A DNA stretch of 35,611 bases from Syntrophus sp. GWC2_56_31 (GCA_001829875.1 MICN01000062.1:1-35611); one strand, 5' to 3'; positions 1-8,240 are shown, numbered from the stretch's first letter. The notes: generated by a model not told the origin, from the letters alone. A program made the numbers and translations.

Positions 1-330
1 CTCCAGCGCCATTCGCCCGATCACGCCCGCTATACCGGAAGGACTCTCCAGAGGAGCGCATTTGATCCAGGGAAGGGACGCCTGCTGCCCGCAGGTGGTC
101 GTGATGCGGAAGGGAACAGGGACCTTGGCCCACTTAACGATGCGATACGCAAAACCGATGAGAAACGTTGCAAAAGCCGCGTAAGGAAAGACCACCGTCA
201 GCAGAGTGGATAGGTTGGCGCTAACGGTAATTCCTATGGCAAGCAGGGTCAGGATCAGGACGGCGATCAGGGAGGCAATAATGTTCATGATGGATGTTCC
301 GCCTGTAACGTTTGTGATGCTTGTCTTCAT
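1..330 (-). CDS. dsrM: DsrM, N-terminal part (runs off left edge)
   Basis: This is the first 110 codons of DsrM, the membrane cytochrome b subunit (NarI/HdrE family) of the DsrMKJOP complex, which passes menaquinol electrons to the DsrC trisulfide in sulfite reduction. Two hydrophobic helices are visible at about residues 17-40 and 44-65. They are followed by the family hallmark VPVPFRITTTCGQQASLPWI at about 70-90, close to the usual DsrM text. The frame is open to base 1, so the C-terminal part and dsrKJOP would lie beyond the edge. An alternative start is the ATG at 288 (MNIIASL), which gives the more usual N-terminus; neither start has a strong ribosome site. It is transcribed away from the truncated rhodanese gene, and a good promoter lies at 371-399. 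Confidence 0.85.
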   Translation of the reverse strand, partial: MKTSITNVTGGTSIMNIIASLIAVLILTLLAIGITVSANLSTLLTVVFPYAAFATFLIGFAYRIVKWAKVPVPFRITTTCGQQASLPWIKCAPLESPSGIAGVIGRMALE

Positions 331-370
331 CCGAACGATCCATCCCGCTGGTAGCCGGACGAGGTACACG

Positions 371-399
371 CGTATACACATTTGCAGATATGTTGTCAA
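371..399 (-). promoter_or_regulatory. Promoter of dsrM with possible GntR-type site
   Basis: On the minus strand a perfect -35 TTGACA (394-399) is followed by a 17-base spacer and TATACG (371-376) as -10. The -10 overlaps GTGTATAC (372-379), which fits the GT-N-TA-N-AC core of HutC-type GntR sites, but it lacks the second half of the element found before dsrA, so common control is only possible. The stop codon of the rhodanese remnant lies inside the -35 box, as if a deletion had brought the remnant up to this promoter. Confidence 0.55.
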
Positions 400-1016
400 G
401 ATATAGAATGGTTCCGATCGACGGCCCGCTCGTCGCAGATCCCAGCGGACCGCTGACGCGTATCGACGATGTGCGCCTTGCCGATTTTTTTCAGGACGTA
501 CGCCTTCGCCTCAAAGAGGGCTTTATTGGCCTTCCCCTGATAGGTTCCCGCCTTGGGTTTCGCCACCTCGGTGGGAATGGTCTTTTTGGCTCCCTTCCAC
601 GCATTAAGCCCGCCATCGAGGATGGCGACATTTTCAACGCCTCTGTAAAGGAGCGTCCAGGCCACCCGCGTAAGGTTCGCCTGATCGGTCGTCGAATCGG
701 TGTTGCCGACGACAACCACGTGAGAGGCGGCCGTGATCCCCGCCGATCCGATCGCGTCGAAGAGGTCGTCATCTTCGGGGAGTTCATTGTCGAGGCCCTG
801 TTTCTTCACGTCCCAGGTCCCATAGAATATGTTGATGGAATTCGGAATATTTCCCTCCTTGTACTCCTCCACCTTGCGGATATCGATGATGACGAGCTTG
901 GAGTCGTTGAGGTTTTTCTCCAGCCACTCGCCCGAAACGACCGGCGCGATATCTCTCGCCAGTGCGCAAAGCGGCAATGCAAACACAAACGATAGCACCA
1001 GGTACATCAGTTTCAT
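396..1016 (-). CDS. Exported rhodanese, C-terminally truncated
   Basis: The start MKLMYLVLSFVFALPLCALA is a clear Sec signal peptide, so the product would be periplasmic. A rhodanese domain follows, with VSGEWLEKNLNDSKLVIIDI, the AGI-HVVVVG strand and the ILDGGLNAWKG motif at about residues 30-165. Two-domain thiosulfate sulfurtransferases carry the catalytic Cys in a second domain. Here the second domain stops just after HIVDTRQ, with an unrelated tail of about 18 residues, so roughly 100 residues including the active-site Cys loop are missing. The first domain has NTDST where a Cys could sit. The product is probably inactive. I chose the ATG at 1016 for its signal peptide; upstream ATGs in the frame give an implausible leader. 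Confidence 0.65.
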   Translation of the reverse strand: MKLMYLVLSFVFALPLCALARDIAPVVSGEWLEKNLNDSKLVIIDIRKVEEYKEGNIPNSINIFYGTWDVKKQGLDNELPEDDDLFDAIGSAGITAASHVVVVGNTDSTTDQANLTRVAWTLLYRGVENVAILDGGLNAWKGAKKTIPTEVAKPKAGTYQGKANKALFEAKAYVLKKIGKAHIVDTRQRSAGICDERAVDRNHSIS

Positions 1017-1116
1017 AAAAAAACGACTGCAGCTATGAACGCTGTGTACTGCCCACCCCTCGGTCAAAAACATTCCAGGGGGAACAAGATGCATTGGTTA
1101 TCGTGCACCTCCCGAT

Positions 1117-2391
1117 TCAGTGATCGCAGATATTGCTTCCCGTCTTCAGAGCACAGGTGAGGTAATCGGCAACCACCTTCGCAGGGACCTCCTGCGAGGC
1201 GCCTGTGACCACACGAATGCCCTTGCCGAGGAAAAGTTCCTGCGCCCGCGAACCCATGCCGCCGGCGATGATCACATCGGCCCCCTGCTCCTGCAGCCAG
1301 GTAGGCAGGAGGCCGGGCTCATGGGGCGGCGGGACAAGCATCGTCGTTTTCAGGATCGTTTTGTTGTCCGTATCCACATCGAATAAGGCGAACTGCTCGC
1401 AATGGCCAAAGTGCGCACACAAACTGCCTGCTGCCGTGGGAACGGCAATCTTCAATGATTTCATATTTCCCTCCGTTATCGGTTGGGCCGACTGGGTCCC
1501 GGGCTTTCCAAGAGGTTCCCTTCCCTCCTGCAACTGTAAAACCGGCTTGATCGCACGGATAAAGGCCTCGGCGGATTCTCCCTGCCTCGTGTGATAGACA
1601 AACGGTTTCCCTTCGTCGGACGTCCCGACGATCTGTGGATCCATCGGGATCCGGCCGAGGAAGGGGACACCCATCTGCCGGGCCATGGTCTCCCCGCCAC
1701 CGCTCTTGAAGACCTCGATCACTGTCCCGCAGTGCGGGCAGACCAGACCGCTCATATTCTCAAGAACCCCCAGGACGGGGATCTTGAGCTGGCGACAGAA
1801 ATTGATGGACTTCCGCACGTCCTGAAGGGAGAGGTCCTGGGGCGTCGTGACAATCACGGCGCCGTCGCTGTCAGGGATGAGCTGCGCGACCGACAGGGGT
1901 TCATCGCCCGTCCCCGGCGGAAAGTCGACCACCAGATAGTCCAGTTCGCCCCATTGCACGTCCGCCAGAAGCTGCTTGATGACACCCATCTTCATCGGCC
2001 CCCTCCAGATGACCGCCTCGTCGGCATAGCCGAGGGCAAAACCGAGGGAAATGACCTTGACACCGTAGGGGCTCTCCAGGGGGAGGATCCCATCCCGGTC
2101 CCCCGCTTTCAAAAGCTCCCCTTTCATGTTCAGGAGCATCGGCACACTGGGGCCGTGAAAATCGACGTCCAGAAGCCCCGTCTTCCAGCCTTCCATGGCC
2201 AAGGCCACGGCAAGATTTACGGCGACGGTGCTCTTCCCCACTCCGCCTTTTCCCGACAGAACCAGGATCTTGCGTTTGATCCTGGAGAGGCGACGGACCA
2301 GCGCCTCATCCTCAGTGAACATCTTGAGTCTCTTATCGGCTGCCTGCCCACCGGCCGCGTCGCAACTGCTCTTTGTTTCGCCACAATTCAT
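1117..2391 (-). CDS. Mrp/NBP35-type ATPase fused to a NifX-like domain
   Basis: This is a 424-residue cytosolic P-loop protein of the Mrp/ApbC/Nbp35 family, which carries Fe-S or related metal clusters. It has an N-terminal Cys pair (MNCGETKSSC), the deviant Walker A SGKGGVGKST at about residues 45-55, DVDFHGPSVP, a Walker B-like VVDFPPGTGD, and the bridging CPHC motif typical of Mrp proteins. The last 110 residues (from about 310) form a dinitrogenase iron-molybdenum cofactor (NifX/NafY) domain beginning KIAVPTAAGSLCAHFGHCEQ. Fusions like this accompany Orange Protein clusters (the DVU2109 type), and such a cluster occupies 6115-11489 here. I prefer the ATG at 2391 over 2409 because it gives the usual Cys-rich N-terminus and has GGAAGAGAG upstream. 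Confidence 0.85.
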   Translation of the reverse strand: MNCGETKSSCDAAGGQAADKRLKMFTEDEALVRRLSRIKRKILVLSGKGGVGKSTVAVNLAVALAMEGWKTGLLDVDFHGPSVPMLLNMKGELLKAGDRDGILPLESPYGVKVISLGFALGYADEAVIWRGPMKMGVIKQLLADVQWGELDYLVVDFPPGTGDEPLSVAQLIPDSDGAVIVTTPQDLSLQDVRKSINFCRQLKIPVLGVLENMSGLVCPHCGTVIEVFKSGGGETMARQMGVPFLGRIPMDPQIVGTSDEGKPFVYHTRQGESAEAFIRAIKPVLQLQEGREPLGKPGTQSAQPITEGNMKSLKIAVPTAAGSLCAHFGHCEQFALFDVDTDNKTILKTTMLVPPPHEPGLLPTWLQEQGADVIIAGGMGSRAQELFLGKGIRVVTGASQEVPAKVVADYLTCALKTGSNICDH

Positions 2392-2826
2392 CTCTCTTCC
2401 AGCCTCCACAGTGTTATATGATACCTGATCCGCCGTCGATCATGGCGTCGTTAGAATAAATAGCGCCGGAGGCGGAGACAATCCCGCACTCACGGGTGAA
2501 TAATCATAATCCATGCCAGGAAAGCATTGCCGGGGGGAAACATGTAATCTTCATTGAATACGGATAGATGAGAAAAAAACGGCTTGGCTGAAGAAACACA
2601 AAAGAGCATTTATGCAACCCTCAGCACTGGATTTCGTCGCAGAAATACGACGAGGATGGGAACATCGATCGTTTATAGACGTTCATAGGTGTGGTATGCA
2701 GTTACGGGTTATCAAACGGCAATTGCGATGTTTCCGCTCAAACGGCGCCGTCTGTGACGAACTGTCCTATTTCGTCCAAATCAATGGTTTGGGATTAGCG
2801 CTGTTTGTTCGGATAAATTCTTCGCT
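2392..2826. other. Gene-free stretch between MFS gene and Mrp gene
   Basis: These 435 bases hold no convincing gene; the plus-strand frame over 2612-3106 is a shadow of the MFS gene. On the minus strand a weak promoter candidate for the Mrp gene is TTGTCT (2476-2481), a 17-base spacer and TATTCT (2453-2458). A small hairpin (CGTCG/CGACG at 2635-2652) lies after the MFS stop but lacks a T-run. No repeat or attachment site was seen. The base composition is less GC-rich than that of the neighbouring genes. Confidence 0.35.
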
Positions 2827-4119
2827 TCACCGCACCGTTTCCCTCTCCGCTTTTGATTTGAAATGGACATGCAGAGTTTCGGGAATGCTGATCAGCAGGG
2901 GCATCCGGATAAGCAGGTCGATGCCCACAAAGAAGATGAAGATGTACTGCGGTCCGATTTTGTCCCAGATGATCCCCGCGAAGAGCGCCAAAACGGCGCT
3001 TGTAACCATCTTGAAAAACCGGGTGATGCCGATCCATCTTCCCATCTGTTCGGGAGGGACCATCTCTCTTTCTATGGCGCCCCCGATCGGTCCACCGATG
3101 AAGTAAAAGCCCTGCAGGATGCCGGCGATGACCAGCAGCAACGGCGACGGCGCCAGAATAAGCATCAGGTTGGAAAGCCAAAAGAGCGGGATGGTGATGT
3201 AGAGAACCCTCTTTCTGCCAACCCGATCCGCCAGCCGGCCCAACGGAATGGCGAAGAGGATGGATGACAGCGCCGACCCGGTCACCATTGCCCCCAGGAT
3301 GAATTCGTTTCCTCCTTTGATCTGGTGGGCGAATACCTGGGTGAACGGGAAGACCATCCCCAGCGGCAACTGGGAGACGGAGGCAATGACCAGCCATTTC
3401 TTCAGATCCTTGCTGCCCTTGAGCACTTGCGAGATATCCTTCAACAGGTGTGGCCTATGGCTGCCCGCCTTCACCCACTTTTGTTCCGACAACCGTGTCA
3501 TCACAATCACGAACGTGCCGATTGTAACCAGGAGACCTAAAAAGAATAATGGCCGGATGCCGCCTGTGTTGACGCCGCCGTAGAGGGTGACCAACCACAC
3601 GGCGAGCATCGGTCCAGCCATTCCCAGAAGGCCCGCTGCGACCGTTTCACAGATCATCATGCCGGTGGCCCGGTCCCGGTTGACCAGGCAGTTGCCGCAG
3701 ATGGTGGCGCAACTGTGGATGCTGGTCGAAGATCCCAGCCAGTATCCCGCCATGGCAAAGATGGTCACCTCCCAGCTCTGCGCCAATCCGTAGGTCAGGT
3801 AGGAGACGGCCAGAAAACCGATGCCGATGAGGTAGATCCGTTTCGGTCCGATGCGGTCGATGAACCAGCCGGTAAAAGGTCCGCAGAAACCGGCGATGAT
3901 CATGCCGATGCTGTTGACGATGCCCAACTGGGTCCCGGTCGCTCCGAGCGCCACGATATAGATGGACAGGTAGGGAAAGACCATCTGGTAGGCGAGCTTG
4001 TCGAGCGAGGTGCGTAAAACGGTGATTTTCCAGTCCGGGTGCTGCCGTTTCAGAAAGGCAAGGCCGCTGCCAAGAACGGCCGGCAGCGACCCGGCCGTTG
4101 GTTTAGTATGATCGTTCAA
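2827..4119 (-). CDS. MFS transporter
   Basis: This is a 430-residue major facilitator protein with about twelve hydrophobic helices. The loop GPFTGWFIDRIGPKRIYLIG matches the MFS motif A after helix 2, and the equivalent second-half loop IPLGRLADRVGRKRV is also present. The start is a TTG at 4119 that overlaps the TGA stop of modC, with AAAGGAA upstream, so it is probably translationally coupled to the mod operon. The substrate cannot be told from sequence. Its position after modABC could mean an oxyanion-related role, but that is inference only. Confidence 0.8.
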   Translation of the reverse strand: MNDHTKPTAGSLPAVLGSGLAFLKRQHPDWKITVLRTSLDKLAYQMVFPYLSIYIVALGATGTQLGIVNSIGMIIAGFCGPFTGWFIDRIGPKRIYLIGIGFLAVSYLTYGLAQSWEVTIFAMAGYWLGSSTSIHSCATICGNCLVNRDRATGMMICETVAAGLLGMAGPMLAVWLVTLYGGVNTGGIRPLFFLGLLVTIGTFVIVMTRLSEQKWVKAGSHRPHLLKDISQVLKGSKDLKKWLVIASVSQLPLGMVFPFTQVFAHQIKGGNEFILGAMVTGSALSSILFAIPLGRLADRVGRKRVLYITIPLFWLSNLMLILAPSPLLLVIAGILQGFYFIGGPIGGAIEREMVPPEQMGRWIGITRFFKMVTSAVLALFAGIIWDKIGPQYIFIFFVGIDLLIRMPLLISIPETLHVHFKSKAERETVR

Positions 4120-4574
4120 TAGATATTCCTTTCATCGTATGCAATAAGATTTGAAACATAAATGTTTGCAGGGCTGTTCTTAATTCTTTCGGGTGAATCG
4201 ATCTGAGCGATTTTGCCCTGTTCGTAGACGATGATTTTGTCTGAGATCGCGACTGCTTTAGGAAGAATTGCAGCACCATAAAGAATGTTCTGCAAGACCG
4301 TCATGTGGGGAAAAAGCGCCAGATCTTGAAACACGTAACCGAAAGGCCGCTCCTGCGGAGGAAGATTCGTGCCGGTAGAACTGTCAAAGTACACGCTGTC
4401 ATCGAGACTCAATTGTCCGTTATCGGGCTTTAACAGACCGGCGATCAACTGGAGGGTCATGGATTTGCCCGCACCCGAAAAACCAAAGAGGACAGCCAGT
4501 TCGTTGCCGATCTGCCACTCTATATCAAGGGCAAAGCCATTGACCTTCTTATGAAGCCTTACACGCAGCCCCAT
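4116..4574 (-). CDS. modC: ModC-like ABC ATPase with internal deletion
   Basis: This is the ATPase of a molybdate/tungstate ABC importer. Residues 1-95 carry the normal N-terminal half: Walker A GFSGAGKS and a Q-loop region YVFQDLALFPHMTV. After NILYGA the protein jumps directly to AISDKIIVYEQGKIAQ, which normally lies beyond the H-loop. About 80 residues are missing in frame, including the ABC signature (LSGGQ), Walker B and H-loop, so the product (152 residues) cannot hydrolyse ATP as a normal ABC protein. The start ATG overlaps the modB stop as TGATG. Either this is a real deletion or an assembly join. The identity is clear; function is doubtful. Confidence 0.75.
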   Translation of the reverse strand: MGLRVRLHKKVNGFALDIEWQIGNELAVLFGFSGAGKSMTLQLIAGLLKPDNGQLSLDDSVYFDSSTGTNLPPQERPFGYVFQDLALFPHMTVLQNILYGAAILPKAVAISDKIIVYEQGKIAQIDSPERIKNSPANIYVSNLIAYDERNIY

Positions 4575-5239
4575 CAGATAATCCTTTTTGTGTACCGGTT
4601 TGCGATGTATAAAAAGGCGCCGGACATCGCGGTCATCAGGAGAACCATCAAATGGGCCTGCGACCAATCGCCGCTGCCGGCGAGGCTATAAATCGCAAGG
4701 GGCATCGTGTCGGTCCGGCCCGGCAGATTCCCCGCAAGCATGAGCGTTGCACCAAATTCACCCATTGCACGGGCAAATGACAGCACCGTACCTGCAACAA
4801 TACCGCGCTTTGCGAGAGGAAGAATGACTTTCAATGCCGTATCGAAATCGGAATGCCCAAGGGTGTAAGAGGCGTTGATAAGGTTCTTGTCAACAGACTC
4901 AATGGCAGTCCTGGTGGTTTTTATCATCAGAGGAAGGGCCACTATATAGGAAGCAAGGACGGCCGCATACCAGGTAAACATGATGCTCCACCCTGTCCAT
5001 TCATAGATAAGCCCGCCGATGAAGCCGTTTCTGCCGAAGAGCAGGATAAGATAGTAGCCTGTGACTGTGGGAGGAAGAACCAATGGCAGCGTGCAGAGCA
5101 CATCGAGCAGTTCCTTGCCCCTGAAGTCTCTTCGCGCAAGAAAATAAGCTACGGGTATCCCTGTAAGTATGATCAACGCTGTTGAGACAGCCGCTACCTG
5201 GAGCGAGAGACGCACCGAAAAAAGAACTGAGATTTCCAT
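4574..5239 (-). CDS. modB: Molybdate ABC transporter permease
   Basis: This is a full-length ModB of 221 residues with five to six membrane helices. The ABC-permease coupling loop is present as SVDKNLINASYTLGHSDFDT (about 120-140), followed by the ModB-typical ARAMGEFGATLMLAGN. The start MEISVLFSVRLSLQ was chosen because it opens the first amphipathic helix; upstream codons in the frame overlap the modA end. It is the only intact gene of this mod operon, since its partners ModA and ModC both have large deletions. Confidence 0.88.
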   Translation of the reverse strand: MEISVLFSVRLSLQVAAVSTALIILTGIPVAYFLARRDFRGKELLDVLCTLPLVLPPTVTGYYLILLFGRNGFIGGLIYEWTGWSIMFTWYAAVLASYIVALPLMIKTTRTAIESVDKNLINASYTLGHSDFDTALKVILPLAKRGIVAGTVLSFARAMGEFGATLMLAGNLPGRTDTMPLAIYSLAGSGDWSQAHLMVLLMTAMSGAFLYIANRYTKRII

Positions 5240-5246
5240 TGATGTC

Positions 5247-5687
5247 CTATTTGTTAGACCTAAAACCGTGCTTCTGTAAGATTTTCTTGCCTTCCGGCGA
5301 TAGCACCAGAGCAATGAAAGCTTTTGCGTCTGCCTCGCTCTTTGTCCTCTTGATGACGGCGATAGGGTAAAGAACCGGCTTATGGCTGGCTTCGGGAGCG
5401 ATGGTGATGATCTTTATTTCTTTTGATCTCGCGGCCGCATCCGTAGCATACACAACGCCGGCGTCCACTTCGCCCCGCGCAACGTAATCGAGCGCCTGCC
5501 TTACGTTTTTAAAGACGCACTTTGTTCCATATTTGGACTCGTAGAGTCCGCCTATATCCTCGAATGCATTCTTCAGGCTTATCGCCGCCGACACGGTAAT
5601 GTCTTTCGGCGCCCCGGCAAATGCACTGAGCGGGACAGCCAAACAAAGAAAAGCGGTAATCAAACAACGTCTGCCTGATTTTCTCAT
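5247..5687 (-). CDS. modA: Molybdate-binding protein with internal deletion
   Basis: The N-terminus MRKSGRRCLITAFLCLAVPL is a signal peptide, and DITVSAAISLKNAFEDI is the standard ModA start, including the Ser that binds oxyanion. After ESKYGTKC the sequence jumps to VFKNVRQALDYVARGEVDAG, which belongs near the end of lobe 2. About 110 residues are missing in frame, giving 146 residues instead of about 250. Lobe 1 is incomplete, so the binding cleft cannot form normally. The C-terminal part (VYATDAAARS, SHKPVLYPIAV) is well preserved, suggesting that the lesion is recent or is an assembly artefact. Confidence 0.75.
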   Translation of the reverse strand: MRKSGRRCLITAFLCLAVPLSAFAGAPKDITVSAAISLKNAFEDIGGLYESKYGTKCVFKNVRQALDYVARGEVDAGVVYATDAAARSKEIKIITIAPEASHKPVLYPIAVIKRTKSEADAKAFIALVLSPEGKKILQKHGFRSNK

Positions 5688-5698
5688 GACATATAGTC

Positions 5699-5814
5699 TA
5701 CAGTTTCTTATCGCCTCTCCGCAAATAACGGTTTTCGTTGGCTAACTGATTATATTCAGGGCACATTATTCTCCACCTTTGTCCCCGCAGATAAGCTTCG
5801 ACTTCTCGCATCAT
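5699..5814 (-). CDS. Possible small protein upstream of modA
   Basis: This is an uncertain 38-residue frame starting MMREVEAYLRGQRWRIMCPE and ending RRGDKKL just before modA. It is rich in charged and aromatic residues and looks more protein-like than chance, but it has no clear ribosome site and I recognise no family. It could be a leader peptide, a remnant, or noise in the modA leader. The same leader shows GTTAT and ATAAG half-sites around 5710-5732, which only vaguely resemble a ModE site. Confidence 0.2.
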
Positions 5815-5845
5815 ATTGTTACTGCATAGGGGTCAGAATGCAGGT

Positions 5846-6094
5846 CTACTTACAACAGGTCCCCGGCGCATTACACGGCGGGCTCCCGTCACGCTCCTCC
5901 CGACCGCAGCAGGTCTTTCCGCCCCGATCCCCGATAATTCCCTCCAGCCGGGACGTCACTCCTTTCGACAGGACCCTCTTCAGCGAAGCACCGCCACAGT
6001 TCTTGCACATCCTGTCCGACGCCCCGCCGTAAATTCCTTCGATAAATTCGGACAGGCGTCCACAACTCAGACATTCATATTCGTAGATAGGCAT
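5846..6094 (-). CDS. FmdB-type zinc-ribbon protein
   Basis: This 82-residue protein starts MPIYEYECLSCGR, the hallmark of the FmdB/CxxC_CxxC_SSSS family. It has a second CxxC pair (CKNCGG at about 30-35) and a tail with a CC pair and other Cys residues. FmdB proteins are small metal-binding proteins often found near molybdenum-enzyme genes; the molecular role is unsettled. GGGGAG precedes the ATG. It sits between the ATPase pair and the mod operon, on the same strand as both. Confidence 0.8.
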   Translation of the reverse strand: MPIYEYECLSCGRLSEFIEGIYGGASDRMCKNCGGASLKRVLSKGVTSRLEGIIGDRGGKTCCGREERDGSPPCNAPGTCCK

Positions 6095-6114
6095 TTTTCT
6101 CCCCTTTTCTTCTT

Positions 6115-6372
6115 CTATTTTTTATGCTTCTTGGCCGCCTCGACGATGTCGAGGATCGTTGTCATCCGGTCCTTCGGGGTTTGACAGGAGAAGCGCTCCC
6201 ATGCCTCCGGCATCAGGGTTTTGCGCAGGTATTCCTCAACCGGAAAGCCGGCATGCCAGCAGCGGACGACCTGACGGCAGGGGAGATCCCCGGCCTCCCG
6301 TTCGCAGTAGGAAAACGGCACCTCCCCGCCCAAACGCGGGCACCTCATGGTCCATTCACGATAGGGTTTCAT
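6115..6372 (-). CDS. Small Cys-containing protein of unknown function
   Basis: This is an 85-residue cytosolic protein starting MKPYREWTMRCPRLGGEVPF, with five Cys (CPRLG, YCERE, PCRQVVRCW and FSCQTP). The spacing suggests metal or Fe-S binding. The start at 6372 was chosen for GGGAG seven bases upstream; the longer frame starts at 6408. It follows the two ferredoxin-ATPases by 84 bases and precedes fmdB by 20 bases, so it probably belongs to the same transcript. I do not recognise a named family. Confidence 0.6.
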   Translation of the reverse strand: MKPYREWTMRCPRLGGEVPFSYCEREAGDLPCRQVVRCWHAGFPVEEYLRKTLMPEAWERFSCQTPKDRMTTILDIVEAAKKHKK

Positions 6373-6456
6373 CTTTTCTCCCGCCGATCCTTTCTCCGCA
6401 GCCGTCAATATTTATTTCGCATCTGTTTATATATCGTGTTTAACGATCGAATACAA

Positions 6457-7341
6457 TCAGCCGAGGGCATAGATCACATTTCTCCATACGGCCCGGATGT
6501 CGACGGAAATCGCGCCGCCGGTATACTCCACCACCGTGGTTTTCATGATCTGTGCCCTTGTCACCGCCGGATCATACCGGATCCTTCCGACCATTCGGAC
6601 GCCCCGCTGCGCGGTTTCCCATTCGATCCGGTCGGCCATTTCGGGGTTGATATCCCACTTGTTGATACAGAGCATCAGAGGGATTCGGAAATGATCGGTG
6701 AGATCCACGACGCGCTGTACATCGTGAAGACCCGAACAGGTCGGCTCAGTCACCGCGACCACGAGATCGGCCCCTGTAATGGAGGCGATGACGGGGCACC
6801 CGATGCCGGGGGAACCGTCGGCGATCAGCAGATTGAATCCCTCTTTTTCCGCGATGCCTCGCGCCTCGCGGCGCAACAGGCTGACCAGCTTCCCGCTGTT
6901 GGCCTGGGCGATGCCGAGGCGCGCATGGACCATGGGCCCGTAGATCGTCGACGATATGAACCATTGTCCGCTGACGACCGGTTCAAATCGGATCGCCTCC
7001 GCCGGGCAGAGGCGGGCGCAAAGGCCGCAACCCTCGCAGGAAATCGGATCCACCGCAAACCGGCTTTGCCCATCGGAACCGGCAAAAGACGACACCGCTG
7101 CGAAGCGGCACACCTCCTGACATTTGCCGCATCCGGTGCACAGATCATCCAGGATGGCGGCCTTTTTTCCCCCGGAGAACTCCTCCCGGCGATCGATCCG
7201 CGGATTGAGCACCAGGTGCAGATCCGCCGCATCCACATCGCAGTCAATCAGGATCTTCCGTTCGGCCAGCGCAGCAAAAGCCGCGACCAGACTGGTCTTT
7301 CCCGTACCGCCCTTGCCGCTGATTACAACAACCTCTTTCAT
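6457..7341 (-). CDS. MinD/ParA ATPase with inserted 2[4Fe-4S] ferredoxin (second copy)
   Basis: This is a 294-residue P-loop protein. It has the deviant Walker A SGKGGTGKTS at residues 8-17, then an inserted dicluster ferredoxin domain (CTGCGKCQEVCRF, CEGCGLCARLCP) at about 65-110, and the switch II region ADGSPGIGCP. Proteins of this architecture come in pairs in Orange Protein (ORP) operons, the DVU2103/DVU2104 type. The ATG overlaps the stop of the preceding copy as ATGA, so the two are translationally coupled and probably work as a heterodimer. The upstream MACC codons are less likely to be translated. Confidence 0.88.
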   Translation of the reverse strand: MKEVVVISGKGGTGKTSLVAAFAALAERKILIDCDVDAADLHLVLNPRIDRREEFSGGKKAAILDDLCTGCGKCQEVCRFAAVSSFAGSDGQSRFAVDPISCEGCGLCARLCPAEAIRFEPVVSGQWFISSTIYGPMVHARLGIAQANSGKLVSLLRREARGIAEKEGFNLLIADGSPGIGCPVIASITGADLVVAVTEPTCSGLHDVQRVVDLTDHFRIPLMLCINKWDINPEMADRIEWETAQRGVRMVGRIRYDPAVTRAQIMKTTVVEYTGGAISVDIRAVWRNVIYALG

Positions 7342-8228
7342 GCAGCACGCCACCTGTTTCCCTGATCCGCCCTGTCCCGCCCTTCGTTAACCAGGGCCGC
7401 GATGCGCCGGTAACATCGATCGAACATCTCCCGGTACCCCGGCAGCTTCGAGAGGTCGATATCTCCCCGGGCATAGCTCTCCGCAATCCGCCGGTCATCG
7501 GGAATGGACAACAGTATCTCGATCCTCTCGCGTTCACAGTAGGAACGGACCCCCTCGTCTCCCGCGTCGCAACGGTTCAAGGCCACGGAGAAGGGCCTCG
7601 CAAGCGCCCGCACCATCTCGACCGCCAGCGTCAGGTCATTGAGGCCGAAGGGAGTCGGCTCCGTCACCAGCATGACAAAGTCCGTCCCCCGGACCGACTC
7701 CACAACGGGGCAGGACGTCCCCGGCGGCGAATCGATGATGCAGACGCCCGTGGTTTCACCCTGCACCCGCACCTGGCGGATGACTGCCGGGGTCATTACC
7801 TCGCTCACATTCAACCGTCCCTGAACAAAACGGATGCCTTGGCTGACACTCTCTTCAACCAACCCGATCGGATGCTCCTCCTCGACAATCGCCTTTTCCG
7901 GACATAACAGAAAGCAGGCGCCGCAGCCGTGACAGAGCTCATTGAAGACCAGGACCCACCCCCCCATCACGGTCAGTGCATGATATTCACAAACATCGGC
8001 GCAGACGCCGCAACCGTTGCACCATTGCTCGAGCACCTTTGGCTGGGGAATGGTCACCGGACGAGATCCGGTGATTTCCGGCTTGAGGAAAAGGTGGCAG
8101 TTCGGCTCCTCGACGTCGCAATCGAGGAGGGTGACCGGTTGACCCAAAGATACGATGGTCAGGGCAAGATTGACGGCAATCGTCGTCTTCCCCGTCCCGC
8201 CCTTTCCGCTGGCAACGGCGATCTTCAA
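7338..8228 (-). CDS. MinD/ParA ATPase with inserted 2[4Fe-4S] ferredoxin (first copy)
   Basis: This is a 296-residue partner of the following ATPase. Walker A SGKGGTGKTT lies at residues 7-16, the ferredoxin insert (CNGCGVCADVCEYH and CHGCGACFLLCPEKA) at about 68-110, and the switch II region IDSPPGTSCP at about 165-175. The start codon is TTG at 8228 with AAGGAG seven bases upstream. Its leader carries a strong terminator-like hairpin (8241-8305), so expression relative to the upstream small genes may be set by read-through. By family knowledge these ATPases act with NifX-type (ORP) proteins in metal-cluster handling, possibly linked to cell division. Confidence 0.88.
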   Translation of the reverse strand: MKIAVASGKGGTGKTTIAVNLALTIVSLGQPVTLLDCDVEEPNCHLFLKPEITGSRPVTIPQPKVLEQWCNGCGVCADVCEYHALTVMGGWVLVFNELCHGCGACFLLCPEKAIVEEEHPIGLVEESVSQGIRFVQGRLNVSEVMTPAVIRQVRVQGETTGVCIIDSPPGTSCPVVESVRGTDFVMLVTEPTPFGLNDLTLAVEMVRALARPFSVALNRCDAGDEGVRSYCERERIEILLSIPDDRRIAESYARGDIDLSKLPGYREMFDRCYRRIAALVNEGRDRADQGNRWRAA

Positions 8229-8240
8229 CGCACACTCCTT

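Noticed and set aside
2503-2518. Sigma-54-like element (TGGCAT...ATGAT) upstream of the Mrp gene
   Set aside because: Only the GG half fits well, the -12 half is poor, and it is over 100 bases from the start.
6124-7365. 413-codon plus-strand frame opposite the ferredoxin ATPase
   Set aside because: The minus-strand gene has Walker and ferredoxin motifs; the opposite frame has none.
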